The notes beneath the pieces are model-generated. The model worked only from the letters and a program-made list of their open reading frames with translations, was not told the DNA's origin and did no database searches. The translations under genes were made by a program, and so were the position numbers. Below, piece by piece: positions 13,790 through 19,328 of a stretch of 19,328 nucleotides of DNA. The stretch comes from an uncultured Pseudomonadota bacterium (GTDB lineage: Bacteria; SAR324; NAC60-12), in the NCBI GenBank assembly GCA_913052275.1, contig CAJXDX010000011.1, positions 1 through 19,328 on the forward strand. Direction: 5' to 3'. Each line of letters opens with the position of its first letter. Positions within the stretch are counted from its first letter, which is position 1.

Positions 13790-14515
13790 CTACATGGAGA
13801 ATGTTTTTCCCAGGTAAACTTTCCTTGCCTGATCATTTTCTACCAATTCATCCGGAGTTCCATCAATCAGCAGCTCACCTTCGTTCATAATATATCCATA
13901 ATCTATTATTCCGAATGTCTCACGCACATTATGATCTGTGATTAACACTCCAATATTTCTCTTTGCAAGCTGTTGAATAATTGTTTGAATATCTGCAACT
14001 GCAATGGGGTCAACTCCTGCAAAAGGTTCATCCAGCAGCATGATTGACGGTTCAAGCACCAGTGCCCGGGCTATTTCAGCTCTTCTGCTTTCCCCGCCAG
14101 AGAGCGCATATCCTTTTATTTTCCGTACATGTTGAATTCCAAGTTCAGACAGCAGGGAATCAAGCCGCTCCTGTTTTTCATTGCGGCTTAACGGAAGCAT
14201 TTCCAGCACAGCAATCAGGTTTTCCTCTACTGTAAGTTTGCGGAAAATAGAACGTTCCTGGGAAAGATATCCCAGTCCGGCTTTTGCTCTCTTGTGCATG
14301 GGGAATCCGGTGATGTTCCGGCCGTCTAAATGAATAGACCCCTCGTCAGGACGCAGAACACCGACTATCATGTAAAATGCTGTAGTTTTTCCTGCACCGT
14401 TTGGACCCAGCAGACCGACGACCTGACCCTGAGAGACCTGGAGTGAGATTCCTTTTACGGCATGTCTTCCCTGATATGATTTTTTCAGATTTGTGGCCTC
14501 AAGTTTTCTCGCCAT
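13790..14515 (-). CDS. lptB: LPS export ABC transporter ATP-binding protein
   Basis: About 241 residues from ATG at 14515; a TTG one codon earlier is less likely, and GGAG lies about 10 bases before the ATG. The ABC ATPase has Walker A GPNGAGKT near 37-44, a Q-loop in YLSQERSIFRKLTVEEN (very close to the LptB form YLPQEASIFRKL), signature LSGGE near 138-142, Walker B with D162-E163 in LLDEPFAGVDP, and the H-loop in TDHNV. LptB powers LPS extraction from the inner membrane with LptF/G/C. Its place just upstream of rpoN is the classic proteobacterial order, but lptA and lptC are not next to it. It is divergent from the zinc-ribbon gene. The gap to rpoN is 116 bases. Confidence 0.95.
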   Translation of the reverse strand: MARKLEATNLKKSYQGRHAVKGISLQVSQGQVVGLLGPNGAGKTTAFYMIVGVLRPDEGSIHLDGRNITGFPMHKRAKAGLGYLSQERSIFRKLTVEENLIAVLEMLPLSRNEKQERLDSLLSELGIQHVRKIKGYALSGGESRRAEIARALVLEPSIMLLDEPFAGVDPIAVADIQTIIQQLAKRNIGVLITDHNVRETFGIIDYGYIMNEGELLIDGTPDELVENDQARKVYLGKTFSM

Positions 14516-14542
14516 CAAATCATATCTCCGTATAAATCTGCA

Positions 14543-14571
14543 TTGACAAAATTCATAATTTTCTTTATAAT
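14543..14571 (+). promoter_or_regulatory. Perfect consensus sigma70 promoter for the zinc-ribbon/ccmB pair
   Basis: TTGACA (14543-14548), exactly 17 bases, and TATAAT (14566-14571): full match in both boxes. Transcription would start near 14578, about 38 bases before the ATG at 14616. It lies in the 100-base region divergent from lptB. Confidence 0.8.
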
Positions 14572-14615
14572 CTGGGCAACTTAAACCAAATTAATTGTAA
14601 CAGAACGGGACAGAT

Positions 14616-14972
14616 ATGCCAATCTATGAATACCTCTGTGCGAGTTGTGGATATCAATTTGAAGAAGTGCAGAAGTTCAATGATCCATCACTTGAGGAAT
14701 GTCCAGATTGCGGAAAAAATAGTGCAAGGCGCCAGGTTTCAATAAGTGCGTTTCACCTCAAAGGAGGAGGCTGGTATAAAGACGGGTATTCCGGCAAAAG
14801 CAATGAATCTGAAAAAACAGAAAAATCCGGAAAAGAAAAAACTGACGACTCAGACAAGAAAACATCAGCCAAGGACAAACAGCCTTCTGCTGAAAAATCA
14901 GGTACGGCTGCAAACAAAGAATCAACTTCCAGCAAGAAATCCGAATCTACGGGCAAAGAAAAAGCCGCCTGA
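14616..14972 (+). CDS. FmdB-family zinc-ribbon protein with low-complexity tail
   Basis: 118 residues. The start MPIYEYLCASCG is typical of the FmdB/CxxC_CXXC_SSSS regulatory-protein family. C8, C11, C29 and C32 form the zinc ribbon (CASC and CPDC), and AFHLKGGGWYKDGYSG (45-60) is the usual short extension. From about 60 to the end the chain is a Lys/Ser/Glu/Thr-rich disordered tail. The molecular role of the family is poorly defined; formamidase regulation is the name origin and should not be taken as function here. It is followed after 39 bases by ccmB and is driven by a consensus promoter. Confidence 0.88.
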   Translation: MPIYEYLCASCGYQFEEVQKFNDPSLEECPDCGKNSARRQVSISAFHLKGGGWYKDGYSGKSNESEKTEKSGKEKTDDSDKKTSAKDKQPSAEKSGTAANKESTSSKKSESTGKEKAA

Positions 14973-15011
14973 AATTTTTTGCTACCACTTTCAAAAAATC
15001 CACTTATCTTC

Positions 15012-15689
15012 ATGCAAATATTTTTCCGGCAAACTTTAATTCTGGTCTGGAAAGATATACTGATTGACTTGCAGCGCAAGGACAATTTACTGTCCATGCT
15101 CTTGTTCGCAATACTGGCCCTGCTGGTTTTCCAGTTTGCTATGGGCAAGGAACCTGAAATGTTCCTGACTGCCCTTCCGGGAGTAATCTGGATAGTTACT
15201 TTGATGAGCGGCGTGCTTGGGCTGGGGAAATCTTTTGTACAGGAAATGGAATCAGGTTGCATGGGAGCGTTGTTGATCGCACCTGTTGACCGCAGTGTTT
15301 TGTTTTTAGGTAAAATGCTCGCCAACACCATGTTTCTGCTGCTCACCCAACTTCTGTTTGTCCCACTATGCATGTTTATTTTTGAAATTGATGTTGTAAG
15401 CTGGACAGGGCTGTTCCTGGTTTTGCTTTTTGGCACTATCGGTTTCAGTTCATTAGGAACCTTACTGACCGTAATGACTTCAACTGTACGCGGCAAAGAA
15501 ATTTTGCTGCCAATTCTTATTTTTCCCCTTATGGTTCCAAGCCTTCTGTGTGTTGTCCGCCTGATGGAAAATCTATTTTTTGGATTACACCAGCAGGAAG
15601 TCTGGTCATGGTGGAAATTGCTTGTTGGATTTGACATAGTTCTCTTTACACTGACTATTCTGGGATTTGAATTTGTAGTTGAAGAATAA
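15012..15689 (+). CDS. ccmB: Heme exporter protein B, cytochrome c maturation
   Basis: 225 residues from ATG 15012. A TTG at 14979 would add 11 residues, but the ATG start gives the usual CcmB size. Six membrane segments are seen near 26-44, 55-73, 101-123, 131-153, 163-184 and 204-220. The loop GCMGALLIAPVDRSVLFLGKMLAN (82-105, motif residues G82, L88, P91, R94, K101) fits the CcmB pattern of ALxxLLLxPxxRxxxxxGK. CcmB is the membrane part of the CcmAB ABC module that drives release of heme-loaded CcmE in system I c-type cytochrome maturation. ccmA, ccmC and the rest of the cluster are not adjacent, which is unusual. It shares the transcript with the zinc-ribbon gene and is followed by tRNA-Gln. 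Confidence 0.88.
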   Translation: MQIFFRQTLILVWKDILIDLQRKDNLLSMLLFAILALLVFQFAMGKEPEMFLTALPGVIWIVTLMSGVLGLGKSFVQEMESGCMGALLIAPVDRSVLFLGKMLANTMFLLLTQLLFVPLCMFIFEIDVVSWTGLFLVLLFGTIGFSSLGTLLTVMTSTVRGKEILLPILIFPLMVPSLLCVVRLMENLFFGLHQQEVWSWWKLLVGFDIVLFTLTILGFEFVVEE

Positions 15690-15709
15690 CTGTGTTTCCT
15701 TAAAAACTC

Positions 15710-15737
15710 TTGTAAATTATCCATGCAAAGTTAGAAT
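15710..15737 (+). promoter_or_regulatory. Promoter for tRNA-Gln
   Basis: TTGTAA (15710-15715), a 16-base spacer and TAGAAT (15732-15737); the -10 matches 5/6. The start would be about 18 bases before the mature tRNA 5' end. Confidence 0.55.
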
Positions 15738-15761
15738 GAAATTTCTTAATTAACTGCTGTT

Positions 15762-15836
15762 TGGGGCGTAGCCAAGTGGTAAGGCAACGGGTTTTGATCC
15801 CGTGATTCGCAGGTTCGATCCCTGCCGCCCCAGCCA
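15762..15836 (+). tRNA. tRNA-Gln (anticodon UUG)
   Basis: A complete cloverleaf. The acceptor TGGGGCG (15762-15768) pairs with CGCCCCA (15826-15832), the discriminator G is 15833 and CCA is encoded at 15834-15836. The anticodon stem ACGGG/CCCGT encloses TTTTGAT with anticodon TTG at 15794-15796. The T arm is GCAGG-TTCGATC-CCTGC (15809-15825). The 5' T-A start of the acceptor is typical for bacterial tRNA-Gln. There is no sign of integration next to it. Confidence 0.97.
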
Positions 15837-15905
15837 GTAATTTAAGTCCATCTGCTTCATTCTTCCTCAAGCTTCACTGCACAGGGAATATCCGTTCCCC
15901 GTAGA

Positions 15906-16718
15906 ATGACTGAAATTTCCCCATTAAAATATCTACAATGGCGGCCCATAGGTGTCTGTGACTCAGGCTCCGGGAAGGAGCGCAAGGCCAGGATGTTTTC
16001 CAGGTCAGATCTTGCCACGGTGACAGCACCTGACGTTAACAGGGGAAACTGGCGCCAAAATCAGGAAGTAATGCAGCTGATTGCACGTTACGCAAGTGAG
16101 GTTGCAAAACTTTCAGCGTTGACTGATGGAATGTCTTCTCCAGAAATTTCCGAGATAAAATTGGTTGGAGCAGTCCTCGGACTGGATCAGACTCCAATTT
16201 TAAACCAGGAGTCATCAGATGGGAAGGTGCAGTTTTTCCAGGTTAGTTTCAGGGATGGCAAACCAAAAAAAACTTCATATATAAACTGGAAAAAATGGTT
16301 AAAATTCTTACTGATTGCTGCAGGATCAATTATTGCGGTGATATTGATTTACCTGGCGATAAGTCAGATTTCCAAATTGCCTGACCGGGGCACAAAAAGA
16401 AATGAATCCTGCAGTTCGAACAGGCAAAATCAAGCATACGCTGAAGAAATACAGTCTATTCGCAAAACGCTGCAAATGGATCTGTCACGACTTCCTGAAT
16501 GGTCTACTTTCAGACAGGCACGTGTGCAATGCGCCTCAGGCAAATTAAAACTTATTAAGCAGGAACAAAGATTACTTCAGTGTTTTTTAACAGTTCGCAA
16601 CCGAATTAATGACTTGCCAGCATCTGCAAGGCCTGATCTGGGTCAAATTGAGTCCTGTGTTCAGACTCTGTGCAGCCGGGGGCTTCCACACCTGTCTTCT
16701 CTCTGCAGGCGTTTGTGA
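15906..16718 (+). CDS. Unrecognised single-pass membrane protein, cysteine-rich C-terminal domain
   Basis: 270 residues; I do not recognise it. Residues 1-128 are soluble; the first 30 or so are poorly supported and Met30 could be the true start. A single membrane helix runs from about 132 to 153 (FLLIAAGSIIAVILIYLAIS). The basic NWKKWLK before it suggests the N-terminus is inside and the C-terminus outside. The C-terminal part (160-270) carries six cysteines (C169, C209, C226, C251, C256, C267), enough for three disulfides in the periplasm, and predicted helices with many Arg and Lys. It follows tRNA-Gln by 69 bases and precedes the MaoC operon, which has its own promoter, so it seems to be a single-gene unit. 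A GGGAA/TTCCC hairpin lies just before the ATG and no Shine-Dalgarno is seen. It could be an envelope protein. No function is proposed. Confidence 0.7.
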   Translation: MTEISPLKYLQWRPIGVCDSGSGKERKARMFSRSDLATVTAPDVNRGNWRQNQEVMQLIARYASEVAKLSALTDGMSSPEISEIKLVGAVLGLDQTPILNQESSDGKVQFFQVSFRDGKPKKTSYINWKKWLKFLLIAAGSIIAVILIYLAISQISKLPDRGTKRNESCSSNRQNQAYAEEIQSIRKTLQMDLSRLPEWSTFRQARVQCASGKLKLIKQEQRLLQCFLTVRNRINDLPASARPDLGQIESCVQTLCSRGLPHLSSLCRRL

Positions 16719-16739
16719 AAATTACGCAACATGTTTATG

Positions 16740-16768
16740 TTGACAGATAAAAAAACCGGGGTTAGACT
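16740..16768 (+). promoter_or_regulatory. Promoter for the MaoC/CaiB operon
   Basis: TTGACA (16740-16745), a 17-base spacer and TAGACT (16763-16768): perfect -35 and 4/6 -10. The predicted start near 16775 leaves about 80 bases before the ATG at 16856. It is the only good promoter before these three close genes. Confidence 0.6.
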
Positions 16769-16855
16769 TTTCCCACCTGTTTAAGCTGATAAATGGTGAT
16801 AATAAGGGGAATTTAATCAGCCGGCATTTTTGAAGATATTTGTTTAACTTACAGC

Positions 16856-17296
16856 ATGATCGAAAAAAAACATATTGGACATGAGTTCAGTCCCGTGACT
16901 GTGCCTGTTGAAGAGGGACGTCTTAAATTCTTGGCAAAGGCTCTTGGAATGACTCAGGAAATCTATACTGATCCTGATGCAGCTGAGGCTGCAGGCCTAC
17001 CCGGGCTGCTGGCTCCTCCCACATACCCTTTTGTGCTGGAAATAGACGCGCTGGAATTAGTTGATTTGGTAAATTTGCTGGGAGAGACCCTGGGGAAATT
17101 ATTGCACGGAGAAGAAAATTTTACTTACCACGGGCCTATATATTCAGGAGATGAAATTACGGTACGTAAAAAAATAACTGATATAATTGACAAAAAAGAA
17201 GGCACTCTGCAGTTCGTTATTTCTCAAACGGAGTTCATCAATCAGCATGACGTAAAGGTTGCTGAAACTCTCACAAATTACGTTTTTCGACATTAA
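16856..17296 (+). CDS. MaoC-type dehydratase, N-terminal (non-catalytic) hot-dog subunit
   Basis: 146 residues. It matches the MaoC_dehydrat_N (FAS1-like dehydratase) pattern: EIYTDPDAAEAAGLPGLLAPPTYPF (36-60, key APPTYPF), LLHGEENFTYHGPI (82-95) and the YSGDEITVRKKITDI stretch. The catalytic D-x-N-P-x-H motif of hydratase 2 is absent, as expected for this half. In HadA/HadB-like systems this subunit forms a heterodimer with a catalytic half and helps bind the acyl chain. The catalytic partner follows 39 bases later. Together they probably hydrate or dehydrate an enoyl/3-hydroxyacyl thioester. The start is set by the conserved N-terminus; there is no clear Shine-Dalgarno. Confidence 0.88.
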   Translation: MIEKKHIGHEFSPVTVPVEEGRLKFLAKALGMTQEIYTDPDAAEAAGLPGLLAPPTYPFVLEIDALELVDLVNLLGETLGKLLHGEENFTYHGPIYSGDEITVRKKITDIIDKKEGTLQFVISQTEFINQHDVKVAETLTNYVFRH

Positions 17297-17335
17297 CAAA
17301 ACATTAAAAAATAATTATTCAATCAGCACAGCATA

Positions 17336-17752
17336 ATGACAGTTCCAACATTTGAATCACTGAAACTAGGAGATGATATTCCTGCTTTAAAAGTTCCGCC
17401 CGTTTCCCGACATACTCTGGCTCTGTATTGCGGGGCCTCCGGAGATCATAATCCTATTCATGTTGACCTGGATTATGCAAAATCGGCCGGGCTGGATGAC
17501 GTGATTGCACATGGCATGCTTTCCGCTGGTTATCTGGCCAGGATGCTTACAGACTGGGTGCCTCAATCCGCTATCAGGAGCATAAATAATCGTTTCACTG
17601 CCATGACTCATATTGGCGACAGTGTAACCTGCACAGGAAAAGTTGTAGAAAAATTTGAAAAGGGGAACGAAAAACTGGTCCGACTTGAAATGCAGGCTCA
17701 CACCCCAGAAGCTCAGACAATAATTGCTGAGGCGGTGATTGCTTTAGAATAG
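17336..17752 (+). CDS. MaoC-type (R)-specific enoyl-CoA hydratase, catalytic subunit
   Basis: 138 residues. The hydratase-2 motif is intact: SGDHNPIHVD with D37 and H42 as the catalytic pair, followed by AGLDDVIAHGMLSAGYLARML, the standard central helix region. The C-terminal strands contain NNRFTAMTHIGDSVTCTGKV. It adds water to trans-2-enoyl thioesters or removes it from 3-hydroxyacyl thioesters. Beside the N-terminal-type subunit it resembles the HadAB or two-subunit MaoC dehydratases; the acyl substrate (fatty acid, mesaconyl/itaconyl-type or other) cannot be told from sequence. The CaiB-type gene begins one base after its stop, so the three genes are clearly one operon. Confidence 0.92.
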   Translation: MTVPTFESLKLGDDIPALKVPPVSRHTLALYCGASGDHNPIHVDLDYAKSAGLDDVIAHGMLSAGYLARMLTDWVPQSAIRSINNRFTAMTHIGDSVTCTGKVVEKFEKGNEKLVRLEMQAHTPEAQTIIAEAVIALE

Positions 17753-17753
17753 A

Positions 17754-18950
17754 ATGTCTGCACCCCTTTCTTCATTAAAAATTCTCGATTTCTCCACACT
17801 GCTTCCAGGACCATTTGCTTCAAAAACACTTGCTGATTTAGGCGCAGAAGTTTTAAGGGTAGAGACCTCCTCGCGTCCTGATATTACAAGAAGTCTCCCG
17901 GCAAATGTGAAGGGCGGCTTGAATGCCCATGCCTCCCTGAACCGTTCAAAACATTCCATCGGGTTAAACCTCAAACACCCAGAAGCAGTCAAAATTGTAA
18001 ATCAGCTGATCAAAAAATATGATATTGTTCTGGAGCAATTCCGTCCAGGTGTGATGAAGAGGCTCGGGCTGGATTACCAGCAACTGTGCAAACATAATCC
18101 CTCACTTATATTTTGTTCCCTGACTGGATATGGACAGACAGGACGTTACAGATACCGTGCCGGGCATGACCTCAATTACCTGGCAATTTCGGGAGTCAGC
18201 AACTACAGTCGCCGCAAAAATGAACTGCCTGTACCACTAGGAATTCAGGTGGCTGATGTTGCAGGAGGATCATATCATGTGGTTATAGGAATTTTGTCTG
18301 CGGTGATTCACCGTCAGCTGACAGGTGAAGGGCAGGCTATAGATATCAGTATGGCGGATGCTATGTTCAGCATGAATGTTTTTGAAGGCGCAAACTGGCT
18401 GGCCGGTGGTGACGGGGCAGAGCCTGAATCTACTTTTCTCAATGGAGGCACCTTTTACGATTATTATAAGACGCAGGACGGACGCATCGTTTCTGTCAGC
18501 AGTCTGGAGCCTCATTTTTTTGCCGCATTGATCAATGCAATGGAGCTTCCGGAAACATTGCTGGAGATTTCACTGTCTGACCAAAACTCTCAAAAAAGGT
18601 TGAAGAAAATCCTTAAAAAACGCTTTTTAGAGCGTCCGTGGTCTGAGTGGGAAGTTGCGTTTGCTGATTGTGATGCCTGTGTTGAACTGGTTCTGGAATT
18701 ACCGGAAGCAATGGAACATCAGCAATTCAAAGACAGAGAAATGTTTGTGGATGTCCCTGATTCATCCGGATCAACTCAGAGGCAGATAGCATCACCATTC
18801 AAGTTTTCATCCTGCAAACCGGAATATCGGCATGCTGGTGTTGAACTTGGTGAGCAGACGGACATGGTGCTTAAAGAACTTGGATATTCACTTAAACAAA
18901 TAAATGAACTAAAAAAAGCGGGAGTTTGTGAAGATTATAAAACCAGTTAA
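17754..18950 (+). CDS. CaiB/BaiF/AMACR family III CoA-transferase or alpha-methylacyl-CoA racemase
   Basis: 398 residues, usual size. The opening LKILDFSTLLPGPFASKTLADLGAEVLRVE (8-37, key PGP and DLGAEV) is the family N-terminus. The conserved acid is D168 in VADVAGG. H138 in AGHDLNYLAISGV fits the His of the His/Asp pair of alpha-methylacyl-CoA racemase, which favours a racemase-like member over a formyl-CoA or carnitine CoA-transferase. GEGQAIDISMADAM and LNGGTFYDYYKT (229-240) fit AMACR too. As a racemase it would epimerise branched 2-methylacyl-CoA; as a transferase it would activate an acid for the MaoC pair. Overlap-like spacing with the hydratase gene supports a joint acyl-CoA pathway. 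The C-terminal Cys/Lys tail is unremarkable. Confidence 0.88.
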   Translation: MSAPLSSLKILDFSTLLPGPFASKTLADLGAEVLRVETSSRPDITRSLPANVKGGLNAHASLNRSKHSIGLNLKHPEAVKIVNQLIKKYDIVLEQFRPGVMKRLGLDYQQLCKHNPSLIFCSLTGYGQTGRYRYRAGHDLNYLAISGVSNYSRRKNELPVPLGIQVADVAGGSYHVVIGILSAVIHRQLTGEGQAIDISMADAMFSMNVFEGANWLAGGDGAEPESTFLNGGTFYDYYKTQDGRIVSVSSLEPHFFAALINAMELPETLLEISLSDQNSQKRLKKILKKRFLERPWSEWEVAFADCDACVELVLELPEAMEHQQFKDREMFVDVPDSSGSTQRQIASPFKFSSCKPEYRHAGVELGEQTDMVLKELGYSLKQINELKKAGVCEDYKTS

Positions 18951-19012
18951 TCATGCCTAAGATGCCAAAAAAGACTGGCAAACTGCCGCAGCAGAAAGCT
19001 GTATTTGCATTT

Positions 19013-19328
19013 TCAAAGAGGAATGTAATAATTCAGGAAGATTGTATGCAGCTGGCTTTGCTTCAAAAAAGCACTGGAATCTGAAGTCTTAAGAAAAGGA
19101 ATTTGTCTGCCCACAGAAAATCTGTAAAACAATTTTAAATTAGACATTACAAAATAAGACACGCCGGTTTCAGCTCCCATTGCAATTTCATCTTCATAAG
19201 ACGTGTTGCTTCCAGTTGCAGCAAAACGGGTTTTGGTAAACTGGATTCCTGCACCATAGTGCAAATAAAAATTCATGCTTATTTTTGGGTAAAGTATGTA
19301 CCAAAAATTATTTTGAATTACTTCCAGT
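19013..19328 (-). CDS. C-terminal end of an outer-membrane beta-barrel protein (partial, runs off right edge)
   Basis: The minus-strand frame is open from the window edge (19328) to the TGA at 19013-19015, about 104 visible residues. The ATG at 19276 is internal, because the frame continues upstream with LEVIQNNFWYILYPKIS and no stop. Alternating hydrophobic residues with many aromatics (FWYILYPKIS, NFYLHYGAGIQF, GVSYFVMSNLKLFYRFSVG, HTIFLNYYIPL) and polar turns are typical of small OmpA/OmpW-like barrels. The last strand ends in ...NYYIPL, close to but not exactly the terminal aromatic signal. The family cannot be named from this piece. It is convergent with the CaiB-type gene, with 62 bases between them. 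Confidence 0.65.
   Translation of the reverse strand, partial: LEVIQNNFWYILYPKISMNFYLHYGAGIQFTKTRFAATGSNTSYEDEIAMGAETGVSYFVMSNLKLFYRFSVGRQIPFLKTSDSSAFLKQSQLHTIFLNYYIPL

Noticed and set aside
14753..15724. 323-codon minus-strand frame opposite the zinc-ribbon and ccmB genes
   Set aside because: Long only because of the base composition of the opposite strand; Ser-rich with no family match, while both plus-strand genes are recognisable.
15762..15836. tRNA-Gln as an attachment site of an integrated element
   Set aside because: No integrase, no direct repeat of the tRNA 3' end and no composition change seen nearby.
15884..15899. GGGAA/TTCCC hairpin after tRNA-Gln as a terminator
   Set aside because: Short stem and no U-run; equally likely to be chance upstream of the next gene.
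18963..18980. TGCCA/TGGCA hairpin between the CaiB-type gene and the barrel gene as a terminator
   Set aside because: Only 5 bp with an 8-base loop and no U-tract after it on either strand.
18953..19084. Plus-strand ORF of 43 codons (MPKMPKKTGK...) just after the CaiB-type gene
   Set aside because: Overlaps the C-terminal end of the minus-strand barrel gene and has no recognisable features or ribosome site.

Overview
The window looks like a chromosomal segment of a Gram-negative, Proteobacteria-like bacterium with fairly AT-rich DNA. The supporting genes are lptB (LPS transport), ccmB (system I cytochrome c maturation), rpoN, PspA, an outer-membrane barrel fragment and three lipoproteins. 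The mix of a PhyH dioxygenase, MaoC/CaiB acyl-CoA genes and a UGA-containing SelW gene would suit a marine lineage such as SAR324 or other deep Proteobacteria, but that placement is only a guess. No insertion sequences, CRISPR arrays, phage genes or origin were seen.

Layout. (1) 1-3344, minus strand: three tandem paralogous lipoproteins; the last one runs off the left edge. (2) 3345-3482: divergent region with two overlapping candidate promoters. (3) 3483-10396, plus strand: trpB, trpA, a PhyH-family dioxygenase, mutS, coaD and a stand-alone FtsK N-terminal membrane domain, with gaps of 11-52 bases, so possibly one transcript. (4) 10397-10954: apparently gene-free, but it holds a 75-residue SelW-type selenoprotein gene (10556-10783) read through an in-frame TGA, with a bacterial SECIS-like hairpin just after it. 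(5) 14515-10955, minus strand: lptB, rpoN, pspA, rpsU. (6) 14616-15689, plus strand: an FmdB-type zinc-ribbon gene and ccmB behind a perfect TTGACA-17-TATAAT promoter, then tRNA-Gln(UUG). (7) 15906-16718: an unrecognised single-pass membrane protein with a cysteine-rich C-terminal half. (8) 16856-18950: two half-size MaoC-type hydratase subunits and a CaiB/AMACR-type family III CoA protein in one operon. (9) 19013-19328, minus strand: the C-terminal end of an outer-membrane beta-barrel protein that continues off the right edge.

Functionally the window joins tryptophan synthase, mismatch repair, CoA biosynthesis, envelope biogenesis and stress (LptB, RpoN, PspA, lipoproteins), cytochrome c maturation and acyl-CoA metabolism. 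The most notable points are the hidden selenoprotein, which implies that the host has a Sec-insertion system, the tandem lipoprotein paralogues with CsgG/LpoB-like N-terminal halves, and an FtsK anchor domain without its motor. Once the selenoprotein is counted, no stretch longer than 300 bases lacks a gene. Recognisable Shine-Dalgarno sequences are scarce, while sigma70-type promoters are clear, often with TAGAAT or TAGACT as the -10 box.
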